Positions 26,430 through 35,062 are shown, counted from the stretch's first letter. The stretch is 64,000 nucleotides of DNA from an uncultured delta proteobacterium (GCA_947259215.1 CAMYLJ010000011.1:176531-240530), one strand, 5' to 3'. Notes: generated from the letters alone by a model not told the origin. Made by a program: numbers and translations.

Positions 26430-26541
26430 CTTCGCTCGCCTACGGAAGATGGAGGATCGGAAGCCGGCCCAGGGCCGGCTTCCCACCCTGCTTGGCGCTG
26501 TCCCCGAGACCGCTGCGCGTCGGGCGACTCCAGAGTCGCCC
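26430..26541 (+). repeat. 112-base structured repeat, intergenic copy
   Basis: This copy lies between the DHH gene and bolA and is the same length as the copy in pabB (21593-21704). It has an 11-bp hairpin (26459-26483) and a 9-bp hairpin (26522-26541). Base changes between copies fall in pairs that preserve both stems. It reaches to within 3 bases of the convergent bolA stop and could also end transcripts. Confidence 0.8.
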
Positions 26542-26543
26542 TC

Positions 26544-26828
26544 CTAGCCCGCGGCTCCCTCTCGCCACTGCGCCGGGGTCAGGGTCTTCATCGCCAGCGC
26601 GTGGATCTCGCCGGTCATCTCGTGGGAGAGCACGCGGTAGACCAGGCGCTGTGCCTCCAGCGCGCCGAGCCCCTCGAAGCGCGCCGACACGATCAGGGCC
26701 CGGAAGTGCCCGCCGCCGGAACGCGCGCCCGGATGCCCGCGGTGCAGGTAGCTCTCGTCCACCACCTCCACGTGCTCCGCCGCCAGCTCCTCGCGCAGCT
26801 TCGCCTCGATCCGATCCCGTCGGTCCAC
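26544..26828 (-). CDS. BolA-family protein
   Basis: The 94-residue BolA-like protein contains the core ESYLHRGHPGA..GGGHFRALIVS (about residues 25-48) and the RLVYRVLSHEMTGEIHALAM helix-strand unit. BolA proteins pair with monothiol glutaredoxins in iron-sulfur cluster trafficking. The conserved His residues of the family are present, and it ends with the usual KTLTP.QW. The GTG start has no strong ribosome binding site. It lies 16 bases downstream of the acyl-CoA dehydrogenase operon on the same strand. Confidence 0.85.
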   Translation of the reverse strand: MDRRDRIEAKLREELAAEHVEVVDESYLHRGHPGARSGGGHFRALIVSARFEGLGALEAQRLVYRVLSHEMTGEIHALAMKTLTPAQWREGAAG

Positions 26829-26844
26829 AGCGGCTCCGGTCCGA

Positions 26845-28008
26845 TCAGTCCTTGGGCAGGCCCAGGATGCGCTCGGCGATGATGTTCTTCTGGATGTTCG
26901 GGGTGCCGCCGCCGATCACGACCTCCGGCCAGGAGAGCGCCATCTTCTGCCAGCGCCCGCCGTCCGCAGCCGCCTCGGCACCCTCGACCAGCGGACCCGC
27001 GGCGCCCTGGATCTCGACGGCGAAGTCGCCCATCTCCACCTCGAGCTGCGCGCGCAGGAGCTTCGAGACCGACGTTTCGCTGCCCAGGGGCTCGCCGCGG
27101 AGCTGCTTGGTCAGGTAGCGCAGGCCGTTCATGCGCATGGCCTGGATCCGGGTCTCGAAGCGGGCGATGCGGGCACGCACCCCGGGATCCTCCGAGGCGG
27201 GCCGACCGCCGCGGGTCGTCTTCTGCGCCAGTCGCTTCAGCGCCTCCAGGTTGCGCGTCAGGCTCTCCACCTCGGCGATTCCAGAGCGCTCGTGGGCCAG
27301 GGCCGTGATGGTCACCTTCCAGCCCTCGCCTTCCGCGCCCAGTCGCAGCTCGACGGGAACCCGCACGTCGTCGAAGAACACCTCGGCGAACATGGCGCCA
27401 CCAGCCATGTTCTTGATGGGACGCACCGTGATGCCCGGCGTGTCCATGGGGACCAGCAAGCACGTGATCCCCTGGTGCTTGTCGTCCGCGTGCTGCGACG
27501 TGCGCACGAGCAGGATGATCCACTTCGACCACATGGCGATGGACGTCCAGATCTTCTGGCCGTTCACGACGTACTCGTCGCCCTCGCGCACCGCCTTGCA
27601 CTGGAGGGCGCCCAAGTCGCTGCCGTGGTCCGGCTCCGAGTAGCCGGTGCACCACTGGTAGGCGCCGTCCAGGATGTCGGGGATGAAGCGCTGCTTCTGC
27701 TCTTCGCTGCCGTAGGCGATGATCGCGGGCCCCACCCAGGTGAGGCCCATGAAGCAGCTGCCGAGCGGCGGCGCCTTGCGCCGGGCCATCTCCTCCTTGA
27801 GGATCGCCTGCTGCATGATGGAGCCGCCGCCACCGCCCACCTCGGCGGGCCACGAGAAACCCACCCAGCGCTTCGCCCGCAGCTTGCGCTGCCACTCGGC
27901 CACGAAGCCGGGATCCGCGCGGTTGGCGTCCTGGGGCAGGTTCTCGTCGAGGAACGCCCGCACCTCGTCGCGGAACGCTTCCTCCTCGGGCGTCAGGGTC
28001 AAGTCCAT
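26845..28008 (-). CDS. Acyl-CoA dehydrogenase, larger subunit of a pair
   Basis: The 387-residue acyl-CoA dehydrogenase fold protein has an N-terminal helical domain (about 1-120), a beta domain with QWCTGYSEPDHGSDLGALQC and WTSIAMWSKWIILL, and a C-terminal four-helix domain ending IGGGTPNIQKNIIAERILG. These flavoenzymes introduce an alpha,beta double bond into acyl-CoA. It lies 4 bases after a second, more divergent dehydrogenase (28013-29131). Pairs like this form alpha2-beta2 heterotetramers in mycobacterial sterol side-chain oxidation (FadE26-27 and FadE28-29). A similar role for long or branched acyl groups is inferred. GX3-type substrate specificity cannot be read. Confidence 0.85.
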   Translation of the reverse strand: MDLTLTPEEEAFRDEVRAFLDENLPQDANRADPGFVAEWQRKLRAKRWVGFSWPAEVGGGGGSIMQQAILKEEMARRKAPPLGSCFMGLTWVGPAIIAYGSEEQKQRFIPDILDGAYQWCTGYSEPDHGSDLGALQCKAVREGDEYVVNGQKIWTSIAMWSKWIILLVRTSQHADDKHQGITCLLVPMDTPGITVRPIKNMAGGAMFAEVFFDDVRVPVELRLGAEGEGWKVTITALAHERSGIAEVESLTRNLEALKRLAQKTTRGGRPASEDPGVRARIARFETRIQAMRMNGLRYLTKQLRGEPLGSETSVSKLLRAQLEVEMGDFAVEIQGAAGPLVEGAEAAADGGRWQKMALSWPEVVIGGGTPNIQKNIIAERILGLPKD

Positions 28009-28012
28009 CTCT

Positions 28013-29131
28013 CTACAGGCCTCCCAGCGCCGCGACCCGCTCGTAGTGGAAGTCGCTGTCGCCGTACATGGGGCGCGCCCACTTGGAGCGCTTCAGATAC
28101 AGGTGGGCATCGAACTCCCACGTGTAGCCGACGGCGCCGTGCAGCTGCACGGCGTCGATGCCGATGCGTGCGAAGGCCTCGCTCGCGTAGGCCTTTGCCA
28201 TGGAGACGTAGCGCGGCGCCTCGGCGGGGCTCTCGTCCAGCGCCCAGGCCGCGTAGTAGAGCAGCGACTTGCTGGACTCCACGTCGACGTACATCTCCGC
28301 CAGCGGGTGCTTCACCCCCTGGTAGCGGCCGATGGGCGAGCCGAACTGGATCCGGTCCTTCGCGTACTCCGCCGTCAGCACGACCGCACCGTCGGCGGCC
28401 CCGACGATCTCCGCCGTGAGCCCGGCGGTAGCGCGATCGACGATGCGCTCGAAGACCGCATCGCCGCGCTCCGCCAGCACCGCGTCGGGCCCGACCCGCA
28501 CGCCGTCGAGCACCAGCCGGCCGAGGCGCTTGGTCAGGTCCATGCCCGGCCACGCCTCCAGCGACACGCCGGCCGCGTCGCGCTCCACCACGGCCAGCGC
28601 CAGCTCCGAGCCGGCGCGGAAGGGCACCACGAAGAGCGTGGCGGCGCCGGCGTCGGGAACGAAGCGCTTCTCGCCGCGCAGCACGAAGCCGTCGCCGTCG
28701 GGCGTGCCGACCAGCGACACGCGCTCGGGGGTCGGCGGATCCGCGTCCTCCTGGAGCGCGGGGCTGCCGATGGCGGTGCCGTCGGCCAGCGACGGCAGCC
28801 AGCGCGCCTGCTGCTCCTCGCTTCCCGCCTCACGCAACGCTGCCACGGCGAGGCTGGTCGCCAGCAGTGGCGACGGAAACAGGCTGCGCCCGGTCTCCTC
28901 CAGCAGCACCACCAGGTCCACCTGGCCGAGGCCGGCGCCCCCGTGCACCTCGGGAACGCACAGGCCCAGCCACCCGAGCTCGGCGATCTCCTTCCAGAGC
29001 TCCGGCGAGAAGCCGGCGCCGCCTTCGGCCTCGCTGATCGCCCGGACCTGCTCCAGCGGGCACTTCGCGTCGAGGTACTTCCGCACCTCGCTGCGGAGAA
29101 GCTCCTGCTCCTCCGTGAAACCGAAGTCCAT
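28013..29131 (-). CDS. Acyl-CoA dehydrogenase, partner subunit
   Basis: The 372-residue member of the acyl-CoA dehydrogenase family begins MDFGFTEEQELLRSEVRKYL. PEVHGGAGLGQVDLVVLLEE (N-terminal domain), KDRIQFGSPIGRYQGVKHPL and QLHGAVGYTWEFDAHLYLKR (C-terminal domain) are the segments that contact FAD and the partner. It lacks the GGGT..IQ tail found in the adjacent larger subunit, as expected for the complementary chain of a heteromeric enzyme. The ATG follows GGGAGA. It is transcribed divergently from a second such pair. Confidence 0.85.
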   Translation of the reverse strand: MDFGFTEEQELLRSEVRKYLDAKCPLEQVRAISEAEGGAGFSPELWKEIAELGWLGLCVPEVHGGAGLGQVDLVVLLEETGRSLFPSPLLATSLAVAALREAGSEEQQARWLPSLADGTAIGSPALQEDADPPTPERVSLVGTPDGDGFVLRGEKRFVPDAGAATLFVVPFRAGSELALAVVERDAAGVSLEAWPGMDLTKRLGRLVLDGVRVGPDAVLAERGDAVFERIVDRATAGLTAEIVGAADGAVVLTAEYAKDRIQFGSPIGRYQGVKHPLAEMYVDVESSKSLLYYAAWALDESPAEAPRYVSMAKAYASEAFARIGIDAVQLHGAVGYTWEFDAHLYLKRSKWARPMYGDSDFHYERVAALGGL

Positions 29132-29160
29132 GAGGGTCTCCCGTCTGGCTGGGGCGCCGG

Positions 29161-29187
29161 AGTATACTCTAGATTGACTCGCCAATC
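29161..29187. promoter_or_regulatory. Shared divergent promoter and operator-like repeat, ACAD pairs
   Basis: AGTATACT (29161-29168) is self-complementary and offers a TATACT -10 box to both strands. An inverted repeat, GATTG (29172-29176) and CAATC (29183-29187), lies beside it where a repressor could block both operons. Confidence 0.5.
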
Positions 29188-29206
29188 GGTCCAGCCCGGG
29201 GGTGCG

Positions 29207-30424
29207 ATGAGCCAGCCGATCGAGGAAACCGAGCCCAGGGAAATCGCGGAGTTCCGGCGGGAGGTGCGCGCGTGGATCGAGGCCAACCGGCCCGGCGATC
29301 CCGGCTTCAAGCTGCCCCAGAGCTTCCTCGAAGTGGAGTCGGACCGGCAGTTCGAGTTCTTGCGCGCGTGGCAACGCAAGCTCTACGAGGCGGGCTACCT
29401 GGGCCTCGACTGGCCCGCGGAGTACGGGGGCCACGGCCGCGAGGGGCTGCAGCGCATCGTGAGTCAGGAGATGGCGCGCGCCCGGACGCCCTTCATGGTG
29501 AACACGATCGGGCTCCAGTGGGCCGGTCCCACGATCCTGGTCTACGGCAGCGACGCCCAGAAGCAGCGCATGCTGAAGCCGATCCTCTCCGCCGAGGAGA
29601 TCTGGTGCCAGGGCTTCAGCGAGCCGGGCGCGGGCTCGGACCTGGCCAGCGTGCAGACCCGCGCCGAGCGGGCCGGCGACGGCTGGACGGTGACGGGACA
29701 CAAGGTCTGGACCACCCTGGCCCAGCACGCGAAGTGGATGATCCTGCTGGCGCGCACGGACCCGGACGTGGGCAAGTACGACGGTCTCTCGTACTTCCTC
29801 TTCCCCATGGACGCAGCGGGTGTGACGGTGCAGCCGCTGGTCAAGATGAGCGGCGAGGGCGGCTTCAACCAGGTGATCTTCGACGCGTCGCCGATGCCGG
29901 GCGACGCCCTGCTGGGCGAGCTCGGTCAGGGCTGGCAGGTGGCCATGACCACCCTCACCCACGAGCGCGGCGCGGCGGACGGCTCCGGCGGCGGTTCCCT
30001 CGGCGCCTCCGAGGGCGTGCGGCAGGTCGCCGACCTGGCGACCCGGGTGCGCCGGCACGGGCGACCCGCCGCCGCCGACCCGGCCATGCGCGAACGGCTC
30101 GCGGACCTGTGGATCCGCGAGGAGGCGTTGCGCCTGGCGTCGCTGCGCGCGCGGGTGCCGGGACTGAACCCCGAGCGCCCCCTGGCCCTGCGCCTGATGA
30201 ACAAGCTCGTGTTCTCCGAGTTCGCCCAGGACCTGGCGGACGTGGCTTGCGAGCTCGAGGGCCCCGCCGCCACGCTCTGGCTCGGCGACCCGAACGCCCC
30301 CGATCGGGCCGAGTGGCCGCGGGCGTACATGAACTCCTTCGGCATGACGATCGGCGGCGGCACGAGCGAGATCCAACGCAACATCCTGGGCGAGCGCGTG
30401 CTCGACCTTCCCAAGGGCAAGTGA
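29207..30424 (+). CDS. Acyl-CoA dehydrogenase, larger subunit of second pair
   Basis: The 405-residue paralog of the 26845-28008 protein has the order: N-terminal helices, WCQGFSEPGAGSDLASVQTR and VWTTLAQHAKWMILLARTD in the beta domain, VKMSGEGGFNQVIFD, and MTIGGGTSEIQRNILGERVL at the end. An insertion rich in Gly/Ser (near DGSGGGSLGASEG) lies in the flexible loop after the THERG motif. It is followed after two bases by its partner subunit. It is probably an FAD enzyme acting on CoA thioesters in a catabolic pathway. Substrate unknown. Confidence 0.85.
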   Translation: MSQPIEETEPREIAEFRREVRAWIEANRPGDPGFKLPQSFLEVESDRQFEFLRAWQRKLYEAGYLGLDWPAEYGGHGREGLQRIVSQEMARARTPFMVNTIGLQWAGPTILVYGSDAQKQRMLKPILSAEEIWCQGFSEPGAGSDLASVQTRAERAGDGWTVTGHKVWTTLAQHAKWMILLARTDPDVGKYDGLSYFLFPMDAAGVTVQPLVKMSGEGGFNQVIFDASPMPGDALLGELGQGWQVAMTTLTHERGAADGSGGGSLGASEGVRQVADLATRVRRHGRPAAADPAMRERLADLWIREEALRLASLRARVPGLNPERPLALRLMNKLVFSEFAQDLADVACELEGPAATLWLGDPNAPDRAEWPRAYMNSFGMTIGGGTSEIQRNILGERVLDLPKGK

Positions 30425-30426
30425 GC

Positions 30427-31578
30427 ATGAGTACCCGCACCACCGACCTGCCCCGCGACTTCGGATTCGGGGAGGACCACGAGCTGCTGCGCGACTCCGC
30501 GCGCCGCTTCCTGGAGGAGCGCTGCCCGGTCGGCGAGGTGCGGCGTGTGGCCGAAGAGGCGGGCGGGTTCGATCCCGCCCTGTGGAAGGAGGTCGCCGAG
30601 CTGGGCTGGACGGGTCTCGTGATCCCGGAGGTGCACGGCGGCGCCGGACTCGGCGCGCTGCATCTGGCGCTGCTGCTGGAGGAGATGGGACGGCACCTCG
30701 TCCCGGTCCCCCTGCTGGGCGCGACTCTGGCCGCGCGCGCGATCCTGGTGGCCGGCGATGCGGCGCAGCAGGCGCGCTGGCTCCCCGGGCTGGCGAGCGG
30801 CGAGCTGCGGGCGACCCTGGCCTGGCTGGAGGCGGACGGAGCCTTCGAGCCCGACGAGCTGTCCGCCCGCGCGGAGCCCGACAACGACGGCTGGCGGCTC
30901 TCGGGCACCAAGGCCTTCGTGCCCGGGGCCAGCTGGGCGGAGCTCGTGGTCGCGCCCTTCCGCCAGGCCGACGGCGCGCTCGCGCTCTTCTGCATCGACC
31001 TCTCCGCGCCCGGCGTGAACGTCGCGGCCGAGGTCGGCGTCGACCCCACCCGGCCCACCGGACGCATCGCGTTCGAGGACGCCCGCGTCCCGGCCGACGC
31101 GCGCCTCGCCACGAGCGACGAGAGCGCCTGCCGCCAGGTGCTCGACTGGGGCTTCACGGCGCTGGCCGCCGAGATGGTGGGCGGTGCCGAGGCCGCGCTC
31201 CAGCTCACCGCCGCCTACGCCCGCGAGCGCATCCAGTTCGGCCGGCCGATCGGCTCGTTCCAGGCCGTGAAGCACCCATTGGTGGACGCCATGATCGGCG
31301 TCGAGTCGGCGCGCACGCTGGCGTACGCAGCCGCCGCCGCCTTGGACCACGCGCCGGCGGAAGCCGAGGTGCCCGCGCGCATGGCCAAGGCGGCCGCGGG
31401 CGACGCCTTCTCCTTCGTCGCGCGCAAGTCGGTGCAACTCCACGGCGGCTACGGCTTCACGTGGGATTGCGATGCGCAGCTCTACTTCAAGCGCTGCCTG
31501 TGGTTGCGTGCGGTGTTGGGCGACGCGGCCCATCACCGCAGGCATCTCGCCGGCGCGCTCCTGGGCCCCGGCGAATAA
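30427..31578 (+). CDS. Acyl-CoA dehydrogenase, partner subunit of second pair
   Basis: The 383-residue paralog of the 28013-29131 protein shares the blocks PEVHGGAGLGALHLALLLEE, RERIQFGRPIGSFQAVKHPL and QLHGGYGFTWDCDAQLYFKR. It starts two bases after the larger subunit's stop and is clearly co-translated. The mirrored arrangement (partner-large on minus, large-partner on plus) suggests one ancestral operon was duplicated and inverted, or two successive oxidation steps under shared control. Confidence 0.85.
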   Translation: MSTRTTDLPRDFGFGEDHELLRDSARRFLEERCPVGEVRRVAEEAGGFDPALWKEVAELGWTGLVIPEVHGGAGLGALHLALLLEEMGRHLVPVPLLGATLAARAILVAGDAAQQARWLPGLASGELRATLAWLEADGAFEPDELSARAEPDNDGWRLSGTKAFVPGASWAELVVAPFRQADGALALFCIDLSAPGVNVAAEVGVDPTRPTGRIAFEDARVPADARLATSDESACRQVLDWGFTALAAEMVGGAEAALQLTAAYARERIQFGRPIGSFQAVKHPLVDAMIGVESARTLAYAAAAALDHAPAEAEVPARMAKAAAGDAFSFVARKSVQLHGGYGFTWDCDAQLYFKRCLWLRAVLGDAAHHRRHLAGALLGPGE

Positions 31579-31626
31579 GTCCCGCGCCCCCGCGTCCAAC
31601 CGGCAGACCACCCGTCGGAGGACGCC

Positions 31627-32037
31627 ATGCAGACTCACGTCAGCAGGAACGCAGTTGCCGCAGGGATCGCGGCGGCATTGCTCTTGATTGCACCCGGCGC
31701 GCGCGCCGATCACGACGATCGTCGCGAGAACGCCCGCGCCAGACACGCGCATGAACACTCGCTGCATCGCCATCACGACGACCGGGGGCCGCGCTGGCTT
31801 CGGCCCGATCGCCACGCGCGGGAGCGGGTCTCCTACTACGACTCGCGCTGGCACCGCGCCGCGGTTCGGCACGGCCCGCGCGTGATCGTGCACGCACCCT
31901 ACTACTGCTTCGCGTGCAACGCGCGCTTCCACCAGGAGGCGCGCTTCCACCGCCACCTGCGGCACCAGCACCGGCTGATGCACCGCATCCAGCGGCACCT
32001 GGTGCGCTGGTACGGAGGCTGGGTCTACTTCGGATAG
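31627..32037 (+). CDS. Secreted His/Arg-rich protein with C2H2 zinc-finger-like segment
   Basis: The 136-residue protein has a signal peptide (about 1-27, ending GARAD). The mature part is extremely rich in His and Arg. Residues about 93-118 read YYCFACNARFHQEARF and then HRHLRHQH. The spacing C-x2-C-x3-F-x5-F-x2-H-x4-H matches a classical C2H2 zinc finger, which is unusual in an exported bacterial protein. The end is WYGGWVYFG. It may bind metal in the periplasm (inference); no characterised family is recognised. It follows the ACAD pair by 48 bases, with GGAGG near the ATG. Confidence 0.6.
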   Translation: MQTHVSRNAVAAGIAAALLLIAPGARADHDDRRENARARHAHEHSLHRHHDDRGPRWLRPDRHARERVSYYDSRWHRAAVRHGPRVIVHAPYYCFACNARFHQEARFHRHLRHQHRLMHRIQRHLVRWYGGWVYFG

Positions 32038-32155
32038 TCCGTGCGGACGACGGCGCGGGCGAGCGGCTCGGGACGCCCCCGTCCCGGGCCGCTCGGCGCG
32101 CGGGGACGACCCCTGGGCCCTCGAGCCCGCCGTGATACGCTCGGCGCCCGTCACC

Positions 32156-32890
32156 ATGGCTGCCGGCACTTCCACCCCCTCCGCACGCGTGCGCGCGAGC
32201 CTTTCCCGACCCGACTGGTCCGGCGTCGGGCAGGAGCTTCGCGACTGGGGCCACGCGCGGCTGCCGGGGCTGCTGGCGGCCTCCGACTGCCGCGCCCTGG
32301 CGGCCCTGTGGCCGCGGGAGGAGCGTTTCCGCAGCCACGTGGACATGGAGCGCCACGCCTTCGGGGCCGGCGCCTACCGCTACTTCGGGCATCCCCTGCC
32401 GCCCCTGGTGCGGGCGTTGCGCACACAGCTCTATGCGCGCCTGGCGCCGATCGCCAACGCCTGGGAAGAGGCGCTCGCCAGCGGCCGGACCCACCCGCCC
32501 CGGCTGCGCGAGTTCCTGGCGCGCTGCCACGCCGCCGGCCAGACACGGCCCACGCCGCTGCTGCTGCGCTACGGCGAGGACGGATACAACTGCCTGCACC
32601 AGGATCGCTACGGGGGCGTCGCCTTCCCGCTCCAGGTGGCGATCCTGCTGTCACGCCCGCAGCGGGACTTCCGGGGCGGAGAGTTCCTGCTGACCGAGCA
32701 GCGGCCCCGGATGCAGTCGCGGGGCTTCGCGATCGCGCTCGAGCGGGGCGAGGCCGTGATCTTCGCCAACGCCGAGCGACCGGTTCGCGGCGCCCGCGGC
32801 CACTACCGGGTGCAGACGCGGCACGGCGTGAGCCGCGTCCTGGCGGGCGAACGCATGACCCTCGGCCTGATCTTCCACGACGCGCGCTAG
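32156..32890 (+). CDS. 2-oxoglutarate/Fe(II)-dependent oxygenase-like protein
   Basis: The roughly 244-residue protein shows the double-stranded beta-helix oxygenase pattern. YNCLHQDRYG carries H148 and D150 of the iron triad, GGEFLLTEQRPR lies on the core, and GHYRVQTRHGVSRV supplies the distal His (about 223) and an Arg that would hold 2-oxoglutarate. It resembles COG3826-type proteins. The substrate is unknown; family relatives act on nucleic acid or protein. GTG at 32132 gives eight more residues, but a TACGCT -10 box overlaps that codon, so the ATG is preferred. Confidence 0.7.
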   Translation: MAAGTSTPSARVRASLSRPDWSGVGQELRDWGHARLPGLLAASDCRALAALWPREERFRSHVDMERHAFGAGAYRYFGHPLPPLVRALRTQLYARLAPIANAWEEALASGRTHPPRLREFLARCHAAGQTRPTPLLLRYGEDGYNCLHQDRYGGVAFPLQVAILLSRPQRDFRGGEFLLTEQRPRMQSRGFAIALERGEAVIFANAERPVRGARGHYRVQTRHGVSRVLAGERMTLGLIFHDAR

Positions 32891-32903
32891 CCCGCACCCG
32901 TGG

Positions 32904-34097
32904 CTAGATCACGCCCGCCTCGCACAGGCGCGCAAGGTCGTCCTCGCCGAGGCCCAGCTCCCCGTAGACCTCGGCGTTGTGCTGACCCAGATCGGGCGCC
33001 AGGGCATGTTCCCGGACGTCGGCACCCGAGAAGCGCAGCGGGTTTCCGTGGAAGACCACCTCCCCGATCCGGGGGTGCGGGTGGCGCTCCACCATCCCGC
33101 GAGCCAGGAGCTGCGGGTCGCGCACCAGCTCGTCGGGGCGCGCCACCCGCGCACAGGGCACGTCGGCGCCGTCCGGTCCCAGGGCCGCCAGCACCTCGTC
33201 GCAGCTCCGCTCGCGGATCCAGTCCCCCACGGTGGCATTGATCTCGGTGCGCCGTGCCGAGCGCCCGCGGTGACTGCGGAACCGCTCGTCCGACGCCAGC
33301 TCAGGGTGCCCGATCGCCTCGCAGAGGCTCCGGAACAGCTTGTTGCTGGCAGTGCCCACCACCACCCACCCGTCCCGTGCATGGAAGCAGTCGTAGGGCG
33401 CGGTGAACGGATGCTGATTCCCGGCGCGCTCCGCTCGAACCCCGAGCCCCTCCGCGATCGTGGCCCACGAGTCGGTGATCGCGAAGATTGCGTCCTGGTT
33501 GGACAGGTCCAGGATCCGGCCGTGGCCCCCACGCTCGGCGTCGCGGATTCCGGCCACGACCCCGAGCGCCAGGTAGAGCCCGCCCACGAAGTCCGCCAAC
33601 GCCCCACCGCCGCGGACCGGGGGTCCGTCGGGGAAGCCCGTCATGGCAAGGAAGCCCCCGGCAGCCTGGGCGACGATGTCGTAGGACGCCTGGCCCGCTC
33701 GCGGGCCGGTCGCGCCGAAGCCGGACAGCCCCGCCACGACCAGGCGCGGATTGCGCGTCTGTAGCGTCTCCGGTCCGAGGCCCTGTGCGGCCAGCCAGCC
33801 GGCGCGAAAGTTCTCCACGACCGCGTCGGCCCGTTCGACCAGGTCCAGGAAGATCTCCTGGCCCCGAGGTCGGCGCACGTCCAGGGTAATGGAGCGCTTG
33901 CCGCGATTGGTGTTCTGGAACGAGAGGGACGTCTCTCCCTTCCTGGAGGGCCCGTAACGGTAGTCGTCTCCGGTGCCCGGCCGCTCGATCTTGACCACGT
34001 CGGCACCCAGGTCCGCCAGGATCGCCGTCGCGAAGGGACCCGCCACCACCCGCGTGAGGTCCAGGATCCGGACGCCGTCGAGAACGGAGCCGAGCAT
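32904..34097 (-). CDS. CaiB/BaiF family III CoA-transferase
   Basis: The 397-residue family III CoA-transferase has RVVAGPFATAILADLGADVV (17-36) near the N-terminus, FRAGWLAAQGLG, and the catalytic Asp D140 in GQASYDIVAQAAGG. Members move CoA between acyl groups or racemise 2-methylacyl-CoA, which fits the acyl-CoA dehydrogenases nearby. A TAGCCT -10 box ends 10 bases before the ATG. An ATG 24 bases further upstream would overlap that box and is disfavoured. Confidence 0.85.
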   Translation of the reverse strand: MLGSVLDGVRILDLTRVVAGPFATAILADLGADVVKIERPGTGDDYRYGPSRKGETSLSFQNTNRGKRSITLDVRRPRGQEIFLDLVERADAVVENFRAGWLAAQGLGPETLQTRNPRLVVAGLSGFGATGPRAGQASYDIVAQAAGGFLAMTGFPDGPPVRGGGALADFVGGLYLALGVVAGIRDAERGGHGRILDLSNQDAIFAITDSWATIAEGLGVRAERAGNQHPFTAPYDCFHARDGWVVVGTASNKLFRSLCEAIGHPELASDERFRSHRGRSARRTEINATVGDWIRERSCDEVLAALGPDGADVPCARVARPDELVRDPQLLARGMVERHPHPRIGEVVFHGNPLRFSGADVREHALAPDLGQHNAEVYGELGLGEDDLARLCEAGVI

Positions 34098-34107
34098 CGG
34101 GCGATTC

Positions 34108-34113
34108 AGGCTA
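34108..34113 (-). promoter_or_regulatory. -10-like box TAGCCT, CoA-transferase
   Basis: On the minus strand, TAGCCT is followed by 10 bases and the ATG at 34097. No ribosome binding site lies between. Confidence 0.4.
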
Positions 34114-34168
34114 GCCTGCATCCGAGCCCGCCGCGATGGGCCCCCGCGCCTCGACCTGCTGGCGGCCG

Positions 34169-34918
34169 TCACCTGCGCTCGAACTCCATCAGCAAATTCG
34201 GTTTCAGGATCACGCCGATCCCGGGAAGTCGAGCCAGCCACCGCTCCGCCATGCCGAGCACGATGGCCACCCAGAAGAGCAGAGGAACCGGGACATGGGG
34301 TGGAATGCCGCGAATCAATCCGCCGCCTACGTGCCGACAGCCGTGGGATTCGAACAGGGATCGGAGACGCGCCTCGGTATTGGCGCGATACCGCGTAGGG
34401 TAGACGTCTTCGGGCGCACGACCCTCGAGTCGCTTCACGACGAAGCGGTGGAACCAGAGTGGCGTCAGGCGCGCCGCCCAGGCCGTATAGTGGCGCCCGT
34501 TGACGGTATGAACCAGGATTCGCCCGCCCCGTCTGGACACGCGTGCGAGTTCGGAGACCGCCATGCCCGGCGCGTCGAGGTGCTCGAACACCATGTTCGA
34601 CGTGACGAGCGCGAAGCTCTCGCTCCGGAAGGGAAGCCGATCGAGCGTAGCCGCACAGACCGGCGCCGCGTCGACGCGGTCGGAAAGCGCCGCGCGGTCC
34701 AGGTCACAGCCGAACAGCACCGCGCCGCGGGAGGCGATCCGCTCCATCTCGCGAGCTCGCCACGCCGGGAGCGAGCGCCGCCCACACCCCGCGTCCAGCC
34801 AGCGGCCCCTCGGCGCGCGTTCGACGATCCAGTCGACCAGGCGATCCTCGGGGCTGCGTGCGCTGGGATCGAGGCGCCCGACGGCTCGCCAGTACCGCTT
34901 CCACCAATCGTGGCGCAT
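34169..34918 (-). CDS. Class I SAM-dependent methyltransferase
   Basis: The 249-residue protein has a Rossmann methyltransferase core: WLDAGCGRRSLPAWR (motif I), a second strand CDLDRAAL with the ribose-binding Asp, LPFRSESFALVTSNMVFEHLD (motifs II/III) and VSRRGGRILVHT. The C-terminal part carries a hydrophobic stretch (PVPLLFWVAIVLGMAERWL), suggesting membrane association. It sits at the edge of the polysaccharide region, so methylation of a lipid-linked sugar is plausible but not shown. The ATG at 34918 begins MRHDWW. Confidence 0.7.
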   Translation of the reverse strand: MRHDWWKRYWRAVGRLDPSARSPEDRLVDWIVERAPRGRWLDAGCGRRSLPAWRAREMERIASRGAVLFGCDLDRAALSDRVDAAPVCAATLDRLPFRSESFALVTSNMVFEHLDAPGMAVSELARVSRRGGRILVHTVNGRHYTAWAARLTPLWFHRFVVKRLEGRAPEDVYPTRYRANTEARLRSLFESHGCRHVGGGLIRGIPPHVPVPLLFWVAIVLGMAERWLARLPGIGVILKPNLLMEFERR

Positions 34919-35062
34919 GGCCTGGACGACCCCGCCTCCTTCGACCGCGCCCACGCGGATTCAGCCCACGGTTCCTGGAGCGGCCGAGGGGGCAGCTCGA
35001 TACGGCTTCCGACCCTAGCCGGTCGATCGGGAAGACGCACACCTCCGGGAGGCGCTCCGCCT

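Noticed and set aside
34335-34352. tRNA T-loop-like TTCGAATCCCA on the minus strand
   Set aside because: No matching acceptor or anticodon arms; it codes for LFESHGC in the methyltransferase.
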